DNA of 57,313 nucleotides. Source: Clostridiaceae bacterium. Its GTDB lineage: Bacteria; Bacillota; Clostridia; Lachnospirales; Lachnospiraceae. Location of the stretch: assembly GCA_910574345.1 (NCBI GenBank), contig CAJSZV010000029.1, positions 1 through 57,313 on the forward strand, in the 5' to 3' direction. Under the pieces are notes generated by a model. That model did not search any database. It was not told where the DNA came from and saw nothing but the letters and a program-made list of their open reading frames with translations. Shown here in pieces: positions 38,714 to 45,901 of this stretch. The position numbers and the translations under genes were made by a program. How positions within the stretch are numbered: the stretch's first letter is position 1; every line of letters starts with the position of its first letter.

Positions 38714-39376
38714 ATGGAATCATTACGGGATGTCAGGAGGGTAATGGAGCGTGAAGCGAAAAAGGGGAGCAGCCCGCTTATGTTTGACAGGCTGGAGTTT
38801 GGCGGTAAGCCTTTCGTGTCCATTCCATCGGAGGAAAAGCTGGACGAGGTTCTTGCTTATCTGTTGAGGTTAAGGTCATTTCGGCAGTATGCAGAGAAAA
38901 CCATTATCAACAATGTATATATGGATCTGGATATGCTCTGTAAAAAGCCGCAGTTTAAGCGTACCCATTCCGTCATAGACCGGGAGGGGATTTACGCAAG
39001 GGTGCAGCGGTACAAAAAGCGGCTGCAGCCGGATTATGAAAACGGGCTTTGTCTGGAAACGGTGCGGTGTGTTTTCACGCTTCCAGAGGGGGAGGCGGGG
39101 AAATACCGCATGACCCATGACGGGCAGGAAACCTACGCCTTTATCATGTCAAACAAATATATCCTCGGCCTGTTTACCCATTGTGAAGCGGCAAGGAAAT
39201 CCGTGCTTTCAGACGGAGTGGAATACGGACACCTTACGGAGCCGGAGCAGAGGATCGTGCTGCTTGACGGTGTGGAGAATGTGCTGTTCCAGGCATTATT
39301 GCTTGATGATGTGGAGTATGTGGGCAATGAGCTGTCTGCCAACCTGCACACGATCTATTATTTAAATGGAAAATGA
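38714..39376 (+). CDS. ICE hypothetical protein
   Basis: 220 aa, no recognised domain. Mixed charge, no signal peptide or membrane span. RBS GAAGGAGAT precedes the ATG. Lies between the hairpin segment and pcfB, so probably in the conjugation operon. Distinct features are only SFRQYAEKTIINNVYMDLDML and QALLLDDVEYVGNELSANL. Function not assigned. Confidence 0.65.
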   Translation: MESLRDVRRVMEREAKKGSSPLMFDRLEFGGKPFVSIPSEEKLDEVLAYLLRLRSFRQYAEKTIINNVYMDLDMLCKKPQFKRTHSVIDREGIYARVQRYKKRLQPDYENGLCLETVRCVFTLPEGEAGKYRMTHDGQETYAFIMSNKYILGLFTHCEAARKSVLSDGVEYGHLTEPEQRIVLLDGVENVLFQALLLDDVEYVGNELSANLHTIYYLNGK

Positions 39377-39378
39377 TA

Positions 39379-39403
39379 ACTTCTGGACATGATGTCCAGA
39401 AGT
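39379..39403. repeat. GGACATNATGTCC palindrome, copy 2
   Basis: Perfect 12-bp arms ACTTCTGGACAT / ATGTCCAGAAGT around one G, directly after a stop codon, as copy 1 is after repA. Possible operator or processing hairpin. Confidence 0.75.
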
Positions 39404-39416
39404 GGGAAGGAGAAGT

Positions 39417-39476
39417 ATGGCGTATTTTAAAGTGAAGATTGTCTACGACATCATCTGCCGGGGGATTCCCCCTTAG
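39417..39476 (+). CDS. Possible 19-aa peptide
   Basis: ATG after GAAGGAGAAG opens MAYFKVKIVYDIICRGIPP, then TAG. Good ribosome site, but short; it may be a leader peptide or a truncated gene between the palindrome and pcfB. Confidence 0.35.
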   Translation: MAYFKVKIVYDIICRGIPP

Positions 39477-39515
39477 TGCGTGGGCTTTCTCAGGAACGTA
39501 ACAGGGAGGTGCTTG

Positions 39516-39992
39516 ATGCAGGAGGAAATAACACAGAAAACGATTGCCCTTGTGATTAAGACCGCAAAACTGGACGCTAACGTGCTGAAAGCGGCGATGA
39601 AGATGTACCTGAACCACCGCAGGCAGAAAGCACAGAGAACGCATGGAAAGACTTCTGTGAAAAAGCTCGTTGGCGAGGGCGTGGGGGTATCGTCCATTGA
39701 AGTTACGGACGGCAACATCAAATCTTTTGAGCGTGTGGCAAAAAAGTACAATGTTGATTTTGCCATAAAAAAAGACAAGACGACAGCCCCGCCCAAGTAC
39801 ATGGTATTTTTCAAGGGCAGGGATGCCGATGCGGTGGCACAGGCATTCAAGGAATTTGTTTATGGTAATGAGAAAAAGAAAGGAAGAGTTTCCCTGCGGG
39901 AGAAGCTGAACCATTTCAAGGATGCAGTATCGCAGGACAAGAACCGGGAACGGAGCCGGGAGAAAAATAAGGACAGGGGGCAGAGCCTATGA
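39516..39992 (+). CDS. pcfB: PcfB family conjugation protein (DUF3801)
   Basis: 158 aa. Matches the PcfB/DUF3801 family found directly before the VirD4/PcfC coupling protein in Gram-positive conjugative systems; PcfB is thought to help present the relaxosome. Start MQEEITQKTIALVIKTAKLDANVLKAAMKMYL with AGGGAGG upstream of 39516. Core VGVSSIEVTDGNIKSFERVAKKYNVDFA; lysine/arginine-rich C-terminus. Overlaps the virD4 start by 4 nt (ATGA). Confidence 0.85.
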   Translation: MQEEITQKTIALVIKTAKLDANVLKAAMKMYLNHRRQKAQRTHGKTSVKKLVGEGVGVSSIEVTDGNIKSFERVAKKYNVDFAIKKDKTTAPPKYMVFFKGRDADAVAQAFKEFVYGNEKKKGRVSLREKLNHFKDAVSQDKNRERSREKNKDRGQSL

Positions 39993-40354
39993 GCAATATT
40001 ATAGGCGGCATAGCCAAAGACTTAAAATCCATTCCGGAGAGCCTCAAGGCAAAAGCCGGGAATGTAGACAAAAAGAAACTTGTCCTGATGAACCTGCCCT
40101 ATGCGCTTGCCGGATATTTCTGCGATAAAGTAGCATGTCTGTGGCGGGTATCGCCGGGGCAGGACGCTTCCGCAAAGATGATGGAGGTCATGGCGGGGCT
40201 GGAAGGCTTATTTTCCAATCCACTGCCGAGTTTTTATCCGACAGACCTGCTGATCGGGGTGTGCTGCGGCATCGCTTTAAGGCTTCTGGTCTATTTCAAA
40301 GCCAAGAACGCCAAGAAGTTCCGGCATGGCATGGAGTACGGCTCCGCAAGGTGA
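39989..40354 (+). pseudogene. virD4: virD4 coupling protein, fragment 1 of 3 (N-terminus)
   Basis: 121 codons encoding the membrane-anchor part of the VirD4/TraG coupling protein: LVLMNLPYALAGYFCDKVA (first membrane span), LPSFYPTDLLIGVCCGIALRLLVYFKAKNAKKFRHGMEYGSAR. The frame ends at TGA 40352-40354, which is not native: IME-A integration put TGA in place of the TGG that resumes at 45602 (WGNAKDIEPY). VirD4 is the ATPase that links the relaxosome to the secretion channel. As it stands, only a membrane stub can be made. Confidence 0.92.
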
Positions 40355-40408
40355 GGTGCATAATCTTAACTGTAAGCAACACCTATATTGACGCAGGAGG
40401 GTATGCAC

Positions 40409-42253
40409 ATGAATGATTACAGCAAAATCACAGCCCTTTACTCCCGCTTATCCGTGGGGGACGAGGACAGGGACGGCGGCGAAAGCAACTCCATACAGAA
40501 CCAGAAGAAATTTCTGGAAAGCTATGCCAGACAGTTAAAATTAACCAATATCCGGCACTACATTGACGATGACGAAAGCGGCAGATTTTTTGACCGTTCT
40601 GCCTACTCCCGCATGATAGAGGACGTGGAAAACGGCAAAGTCGGCGTGTGCATTATGAAAGATATGACCCGTTGGGGGCGCGACTATCTCCAAGTGGGAA
40701 ACGCTATGGAGATTTTCCGCAGAAACAACGTGCGCTTTATCGCGGTAAACAACGGGATAGACAGCGAAAAGCCCGACACATTGGAGTTTGCGCCGTTCAT
40801 CAACATCATGTCAGAGTGGTACGCAAGGGACATCAGCAAGAAAGTAAAAACGGGTATCCGCACAAAAGGCACAAGCGGAAAGCCAATCGCAACCGAAGCC
40901 CCTTACGGATATGTCAAAGACCCCGACAACAAGGATTTTTGGTTGATTGACGAAGAAGCCGCCGAAGTTGTCCGCTTGATTTTCCGCCTGTTTCTGGACG
41001 GGAAAAACCGAAACCAGATTGCCGTATATCTGAAAAATGAGCAAATCCCGACACCCACATTCTACATGAAAGACCGGGGGCGGGGAACGGCAAAAAGCAG
41101 GACGCTGAACGAGGAAAACCGCTACAAATGGAATAAGGCGACCTTGACCCGTATCCTCACAAGGCAGGAGTATTGCGGCGACGTTGTAAACTTCAAGACC
41201 ACAAAGCATTTCCGCGACAAACGAAACCACTATGTAGACAAAAGCCAGTGGCAGATTACCGAAAATGTCCATGCGCCGGTTATCGACCGCACTGATTTTG
41301 AAAACGTACAGCGGATTTTAGAAAACGCCCCTGTCAAGCGACCAAACGGGGACGGGGAAATCCACCCTTTGTCGGGCTTGCTTTTCTGTAAGGACTGCGG
41401 CGCAAAAATGCACATACGGATAGATTACAGGAACGGCGGCAAGCGGCATATCGCCTATTGCAGTGAGTACCACAAGGGAAAAGCCAAAAATCCGAAGTGC
41501 CATTCCCCGCACATCATGGACGCGGATTTACTCATGCAGACCGTTGCGGAAGTGCTGAAAAAAATCGCGGAATACTCCATCAGCAACCGGGCAGACTTTG
41601 AAGCCTTAGTGAAAAAGAGCCTTGCCGTACAGCAGACCGACCAGACGAAGAAACAGCAGAAACGTGTCCCGCAAATCACAACGCGGCTTGAACAAATCGA
41701 AAAGGTTCTGGATAAGCTGTACGAGGATAACGCCCTCGGCACGATTGAGCAAGACCGTTATGAGCAGATGTCGCGGAAGTATTCGGAAGAATATTATACG
41801 CTGAAAGAGGAACTTGCGGAAATCAAAGAACAGCTATCCGCTTTTGAGAACGCGGGAGGGCGGGCGCAGAGGTTTGTGAAGCTGACAGAACGATACGCCG
41901 ATTTTGCCGAACTCACCCCCGCCATTCTCAACGAGTTTATCAGCAGGATTGAAGTGCATGAGCGCGACCAGAAACGGGCGAGATATGCCATTCAGCATAT
42001 CGGGATATACTTCAACCATATCGGCAGATTTGAGAACGAACTGACACAGCTTGCAGAGCCGACAGAGCAGGAAATCAAAAAAATGCGGGAGGAAATCGAA
42101 GAAGCGAAAAAGGAAAAGAGCCGCGCCTACCACCGGGAATATTCCAGAGCCTACCGCGCTAAAAATATTGAAAAGCAACGGGAGTATGACCGTATCAAAG
42201 CGCGGGAATACCGGGCAAGGAAAAAGGCGCAAGCCGCCGCGACTACACAATAA
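40409..42253 (+). CDS. Large serine recombinase of IME-A
   Basis: 614 aa, TnpX/TndX-like site-specific integrase. Catalytic Ser in ALYSRLSVGDEDRDGG (about residue 14), Arg motif MKDMTRWGRDYLQVG (about 79). Recombinase domain with GTSGKPIATEAPYGYVKD, zinc-ribbon LLFCKDCGAKMHIRID...CHSPHI, then a coiled coil and a Lys/Arg/Tyr-rich tail (EKSRAYHREYSRAYRAKN). ATG 40409 lies 8 nt after AGGAGG. The inverted arm repeat at 40386 sits just before this RBS, so the recombinase may repress its own expression. Confidence 0.94.
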   Translation: MNDYSKITALYSRLSVGDEDRDGGESNSIQNQKKFLESYARQLKLTNIRHYIDDDESGRFFDRSAYSRMIEDVENGKVGVCIMKDMTRWGRDYLQVGNAMEIFRRNNVRFIAVNNGIDSEKPDTLEFAPFINIMSEWYARDISKKVKTGIRTKGTSGKPIATEAPYGYVKDPDNKDFWLIDEEAAEVVRLIFRLFLDGKNRNQIAVYLKNEQIPTPTFYMKDRGRGTAKSRTLNEENRYKWNKATLTRILTRQEYCGDVVNFKTTKHFRDKRNHYVDKSQWQITENVHAPVIDRTDFENVQRILENAPVKRPNGDGEIHPLSGLLFCKDCGAKMHIRIDYRNGGKRHIAYCSEYHKGKAKNPKCHSPHIMDADLLMQTVAEVLKKIAEYSISNRADFEALVKKSLAVQQTDQTKKQQKRVPQITTRLEQIEKVLDKLYEDNALGTIEQDRYEQMSRKYSEEYYTLKEELAEIKEQLSAFENAGGRAQRFVKLTERYADFAELTPAILNEFISRIEVHERDQKRARYAIQHIGIYFNHIGRFENELTQLAEPTEQEIKKMREEIEEAKKEKSRAYHREYSRAYRAKNIEKQREYDRIKAREYRARKKAQAAATTQ

Positions 42254-42274
42254 AACCGAATAACCGACAGCCGA

Positions 42275-42307
42275 GAGGGATTTTCCAATTACGGGAAATC
42301 CCTTTTT
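42275..42307 (+). terminator. Terminator after IME-A recombinase
   Basis: GGGATTTTCC (42277-42286) / GGGAAATCCC (42293-42302) followed by TTTTT; the TnpW gene follows directly. Confidence 0.65.
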
Positions 42308-42331
42308 CGCGCCACAGAAAGGAGCGACCTA

Positions 42332-42499
42332 TTGACAGAAAAGAAAGAAACGCCCACCCCGCCCCGAAAGCCGGACGGTATCATCACAACGCAGAGGAAC
42401 GGGCAGACCATTGTTGCGGAGTTGTTTTTCAACCACAGCAGCACAGAAACATTCCGCGACAAGCTGCTGAAAATGATACTTGCCGACAAGCAGGAATAA
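42332..42499 (+). CDS. tnpW: TnpW-family small protein (IME-A)
   Basis: 55 aa from TTG at 42332, with AAAGGAG upstream. KPDGIITTQRNGQTIVAELFFNHSSTETFRDKLLKMI matches the TnpW-type transposon proteins (function unknown) that follow serine recombinases. Its counterpart in IME-B is at 56395. The next 90 nt contain short CATCCAATCC-like direct repeats and no gene. Confidence 0.75.
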   Translation: MTEKKETPTPPRKPDGIITTQRNGQTIVAELFFNHSSTETFRDKLLKMILADKQE

Positions 42500-42592
42500 A
42501 ACGGGAAAACGGTTATCTGTAAAAATCCATTCCATTCCCATCCAATCCTATCCCATCCAATCCATACCAGACATGAAAGGAGCGATTGACCC

Positions 42593-42988
42593 GTGGCAAA
42601 GACCAAAGCCGAAAAAATCACGAGCATTGAGGAAGAAATCCGACAGCTTGAAAACAGGCGCAGACAGCTTGTGCAGGAGCAAAAGGCACAGGAGCGCAAG
42701 GACAGGACAAAACGCCTCTGCCGCCGCATGGGGCTTTTTGAAAGTCTTGTCCCCGACAGCATACCGCTGACAGAGGAACAATTCAAGACATTCCTTGAAA
42801 AAACTGTAATGACCGACCACGCCCGCCGCATACTGGACGAATTGACCGCCCAGAACGCCCCCACAGCCCCCGTACAGGGCACAGAAACGGCGGCACAGGG
42901 TAACACACTACACACCGCCCAAACCGCCCATAAAGCCCGCGAAGGCGGCGCAGACGGGAGCATGAACGGGGGCGGCTTACAAGGGTAA
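42593..42988 (+). CDS. DUF3847 mobilization-associated protein (IME-A)
   Basis: 131 aa from GTG at 42593 (MAKTKAEKITSIEEEIRQLENRRRQL). N-terminal coiled coil then TKRLCRRMGLFESL, the DUF3847 pattern; Ala/Thr/Gly-rich C-terminus. Always next to MobA/L relaxases in this window, with an oriT-like hairpin between, so a MobC-like relaxosome accessory role is inferred. Confidence 0.8.
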   Translation: MAKTKAEKITSIEEEIRQLENRRRQLVQEQKAQERKDRTKRLCRRMGLFESLVPDSIPLTEEQFKTFLEKTVMTDHARRILDELTAQNAPTAPVQGTETAAQGNTLHTAQTAHKAREGGADGSMNGGGLQG

Positions 42989-43004
42989 CGGGCTTACGCC
43001 CCTA

Positions 43005-43054
43005 CCCTTGCCAAAAAGCAAGGGCGCACTTATATACCACATGAGATGTGGTAT
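43005..43054 (-). promoter_or_regulatory. oriT-like site of IME-A (IncQ type, bottom strand)
   Basis: Perfect hairpin ATACCACAT / ATGTGGTAT (43034-43042 / 43046-43054); on the bottom strand it is followed by ATAAGTGCGCCCT (43021-43033), matching the IncQ nick region TAAGTGCGCCCT. A second perfect hairpin CCCTTGC/GCAAGGG (43005-43024) adjoins. It lies 82 nt before the relaxase start. Confidence 0.8.
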
Positions 43055-43135
43055 GTGCGGTCTTGCAGACGGCGTTTTGTGCCTGTCGGCACAAAAGAGA
43101 ACGGCGGGAGTTACCCGCAGAAAGGAGCGCGGCGC

Positions 43136-44542
43136 GTGGCAATCTACCATTGCAGTATCAAAGTCATATCCCGCGGCAAGGGCAAGTCCGCTGTTGCCGC
43201 CGCCGCTTATCGGGCGGGAGAAAAAATCACAAATGAGTTTGACGGAATGACCCACGACTACACCCATAAGGGCGGCGTAGTCCACACCGAGATTTTACTC
43301 CCCGACCACGCCCCCGCCGAGTATGCGGACAGGGCGGTTTTATGGAACGAAGTGGAGAAAATCGAGAAAGCGAAGAACGCCCAACTTGCGCGGGAGATTG
43401 AAATTGCCTTACCCCGTGAACTGACGAGGGAGCAGAGCATTTCCCTTGTCCGCGAGTATGTGAAACGGCATTTTGTGGCGGCGGGAATGTGCGTCGATTT
43501 CGCCATACACGACACAGGCGGCGGCAATCCCCACGCCCACATCATGCTGACAATGCGCCCTTTTGACGAGTGTGGCGAGTGGGGAGCGAAGCAGAAAAAG
43601 GAGTACATTCTTGACAGGAACGGAAACAAAATCTATGACCCGAAAAAGCGGCAGTACAAATGCAAATCCATTCCCGCTACCGACTGGAACGAGCAAACCA
43701 AAGCCGAGGAATGGAGGGCGGCATGGGCGCAACTCTGCAACCAGTGTTTGGAGCAGAACGGACACGCGGAGCGCGTAGACCACCGCAGTTATGAACGGCA
43801 AGGGATAGACCAGATACCCACCGTCCATTTAGGCGTTGCCGCTTCCGCTATGGAGAAGCGGGGAATACACACCGAGCGCGGCGACCTCAACCGCGAAATC
43901 GAAGTGACTAACCAGAAGTTACGGCAGTTAAAGGCGCGTATCTCCAAACTGCAAAACTGGTTAAAGGAAGAAGCCGAGAACACCGAGCCGCCCACCCTTG
44001 CCGACTACATTCAAGGCATTTTGTCACGCAAGGCACAGACGGGAAAATCGGGATATTCACAATCGTTGTATAACCTCAAAGACGCGGCAAATATGCTGAA
44101 TTTCCTGCAAGCTAATAACATCATGGATATGACGGGGCTTGATGAAAAATTCAAGTCTATGATAGGGGAACAACTGGATATTCAAGGGAAACTGAAACCC
44201 GTTGAACGGCGGTTAGGCACTCTGAAAAAGCACTTAGAGCAAGCCGACATTTATTTCAAGTACAAGGGAAAGAAGCCGCTGACCGAAGCCGAGCAAATCT
44301 TGCTTACAGCGGCGAAAGATTATCTTAAAGGAGTGATGAACGGCAAGACCACAATCCCGACAAAGACATGGAAAGAAGAATACACCAAGCTGACAGCCGA
44401 GAGGAAAAGGCTCAATCAGCGGTATCTTGCATTAAAAGAGGAAGTGAAAGAAGCAGAGAAAATCAGAAAGAGCGTTTACAGTATCTTGCGGCAGGAACAG
44501 CGGGAACAACAGCCCCACAGAAAGCAGGATATGGAGCGATAA
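43136..44542 (+). CDS. MobA/MobL relaxase of IME-A
   Basis: 468 aa from GTG 43136 (MAIYHCSIKVISRGKGKSAVAAAAYRAGEK), AAAGGAG upstream. MOBQ-type relaxase: nicks oriT by a catalytic tyrosine and leads the strand into a recipient. Metal-binding HxH motif NPHAHIMLTMRPF (about residue 127); conserved DWNEQTKAEEWR and VHLGVAASAME. The C-terminal half is coiled coil without a primase domain. An upstream in-frame extension to 43046 overlaps the oriT hairpin and is rejected. Confidence 0.93.
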   Translation: MAIYHCSIKVISRGKGKSAVAAAAYRAGEKITNEFDGMTHDYTHKGGVVHTEILLPDHAPAEYADRAVLWNEVEKIEKAKNAQLAREIEIALPRELTREQSISLVREYVKRHFVAAGMCVDFAIHDTGGGNPHAHIMLTMRPFDECGEWGAKQKKEYILDRNGNKIYDPKKRQYKCKSIPATDWNEQTKAEEWRAAWAQLCNQCLEQNGHAERVDHRSYERQGIDQIPTVHLGVAASAMEKRGIHTERGDLNREIEVTNQKLRQLKARISKLQNWLKEEAENTEPPTLADYIQGILSRKAQTGKSGYSQSLYNLKDAANMLNFLQANNIMDMTGLDEKFKSMIGEQLDIQGKLKPVERRLGTLKKHLEQADIYFKYKGKKPLTEAEQILLTAAKDYLKGVMNGKTTIPTKTWKEEYTKLTAERKRLNQRYLALKEEVKEAEKIRKSVYSILRQEQREQQPHRKQDMER

Positions 44543-44625
44543 CAGACAGGGCGGCGGGATAGTCAATACCTATTACCGCCGCCCGGTTTTGGACTTTTAT
44601 TAGACCGATAAACTGGAACTTGTAT

Positions 44626-45039
44626 TTATACAGGTTTAATCAAATGATGTTCAAAAAAGGTTTCAAAGGTATTCGCAGCACCGCCATGTTCAACAATTTT
44701 TCCGTCTATGACTTTATCAATATCCACCCCTGTAATTTCCAAAACTTTATTCGTAGGTGTTATTCCAATAAATTTTCCTTTGTGCGTTCCCCTCATAATA
44801 AATTCTGAAATAACATAATCACCTGCTACATATTGGCGAATAATTTTCATGGTGTAATCGGGATACGTTTTTTTCAGTGCTACAAGATGTTGCTTCATTC
44901 CGTCTATTCCTATGAAAATTTCTTTTTCGCCAGCTCTCTGCACACAATCCTCTGATATGTATTTAGAAAGTTCATTAAGTAAATTTTCTGAAACAATTAC
45001 TTCATAGAAATATTTTACAATGTCTTTATTCTTCATCAT
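44626..45039 (-). CDS. SnoaL-like (NTF2-fold) ester-cyclase family protein, IME-A cargo
   Basis: 137 aa, MMKNKDIVKYFYEVIVSEN...EHHLIKP. NTF2-like fold of the SnoaL/ester cyclase type: IDGMKQHLVALKKTYPDYTMKIIRQYVAGDYVISEFIMRGTHKG split over the middle, with the HGGAANTFETFF ending. Family members range from polyketide cyclases to proteins of unknown activity, and the substrate here is unknown. Visibly AT-rich against GC-rich neighbours and on the opposite strand, so likely a later acquisition. ATG 45039 is chosen; a TTG at 45051 is too close to the RBS. Confidence 0.75.
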   Translation of the reverse strand: MMKNKDIVKYFYEVIVSENLLNELSKYISEDCVQRAGEKEIFIGIDGMKQHLVALKKTYPDYTMKIIRQYVAGDYVISEFIMRGTHKGKFIGITPTNKVLEITGVDIDKVIDGKIVEHGGAANTFETFFEHHLIKPV

Positions 45040-45051
45040 GCATCCCCACAA

Positions 45052-45601
45052 CTTCCTGATTTATCGGTTTGTACTGGAGAAAATTATACCATAGCCAATT
45101 ACGAAAAGCAATCCCGTTCTACGTCCGTTCCGACTATCCAGACCGTCAAGGGACGAGTAGTATTTTTTCGCAAAGAGCGCGAAAAAATCTCCACTCTTAA
45201 ACCCTTGACCGTCTGGATTTTTGCCGTTGCCATTTCGCCGCCGAAAACGGGGAACAGGATTTTTACAATCCTGCCCCGCTTTCGTCTGCTCCATTCTAAC
45301 GGCAAAACCGTCTGCACTACTGCGGCGGCAGTCGTTAGGTTTTGCGGTGGCGCTGCCCCCTCGCCCCCGACCTCTTCCAAAGAACAGAATGGAGTGTTAC
45401 GCAATAGGGCTTGAAAAGGCTTGATTTTTAAGGCGTTGCAGACGCGAAAATCCACAGGGTAAGGGTTTTTATACTACCTACCCACGAAAACGGCTTCTAA
45501 CCGTCCACAGGCGCGTTTTGCGCCCCTTTTCCTGCCCGTTTCCCGCCGCGCCGAAAAGTTTTGCGTCAATAACTTAAAAAAGCACTTGACAAAACGCTTC
45601 A
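45052..45601. other. 550-nt right end of IME-A, rich in nested inverted repeats
   Basis: No protein gene seen. 17-nt arms at 45136-45152 and 45202-45218 (CCAGACCGTCAAGGG region, one mismatch) enclose a TTTTTTCGC/GCGAAAAAA stem. CAGGAT/ATCCTG with flanking GGGG/CCCC is at about 45251-45276. CTCCATTCT (45289) pairs with AGAATGGAG (45386), enclosing GCAAAACC/GGTTTTGC. The arm repeat TGCGTCAATA is at 45562. These could include terminators and recombinase or replication sites. Confidence 0.6.
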
Positions 45602-45835
45602 TGGGGCAACGCAAAGGACATAGAGCCTTACATGGATTCTGTGTTTGAGAACAATATCCTGCTGACGCAGACGGAGCGGCTGATGATGTCGGGCAGGCCG
45701 AAACAGCCAAAGTATGCAAGGAATAAAAATATCCTTGTGATTGGCGGTTCCGGTTCCGGCAAGACGAGGTTTTTTGTAAAACCGAACCTTATGCAGATGC
45801 ATAGCAGCTATGTTGTCACTGACCCGAAGGGTTAA
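45602..45835 (+). pseudogene. virD4: virD4 coupling protein, fragment 2 of 3 (Walker A)
   Basis: Resumes as WGNAKDIEPYMDSVFENNILLTQ and carries the nucleotide-binding loop VIGGSGSGKTRFF and NLMQMHSSYVVTDPK. After DPKG the frame meets a TAA at 45833 supplied by IME-B; the native continuation (GTVLIECGKML) is at 56631. The DPKG turn is conserved in VirD4 proteins. Confidence 0.92.
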
Positions 45836-45901
45836 GATATAGAAGGACAGACAAAGGAAACACCCGAAACTACATAATCCAAAGAGAAAGGAAGGTTTGA
45901 A

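Larger units (their letters stand above)
40352..45601 (+). mobile_element. IME-A: 5.25-kb serine-recombinase mobilizable element in virD4
   Basis: Bounded by a TG dinucleotide present at both junctions (40352-40353 and 45602-45603). Ends carry inverted copies of TATTGACGCA (40386-40395 and, as complement, 45562-45571), expected of recombinase arm sites. Content: large serine recombinase, TnpW, DUF3847, oriT-like site, MobA/L relaxase, SnoaL-like cargo on the minus strand. No coupling protein or secretion genes, so it must borrow a helper machinery. Confidence 0.9.
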
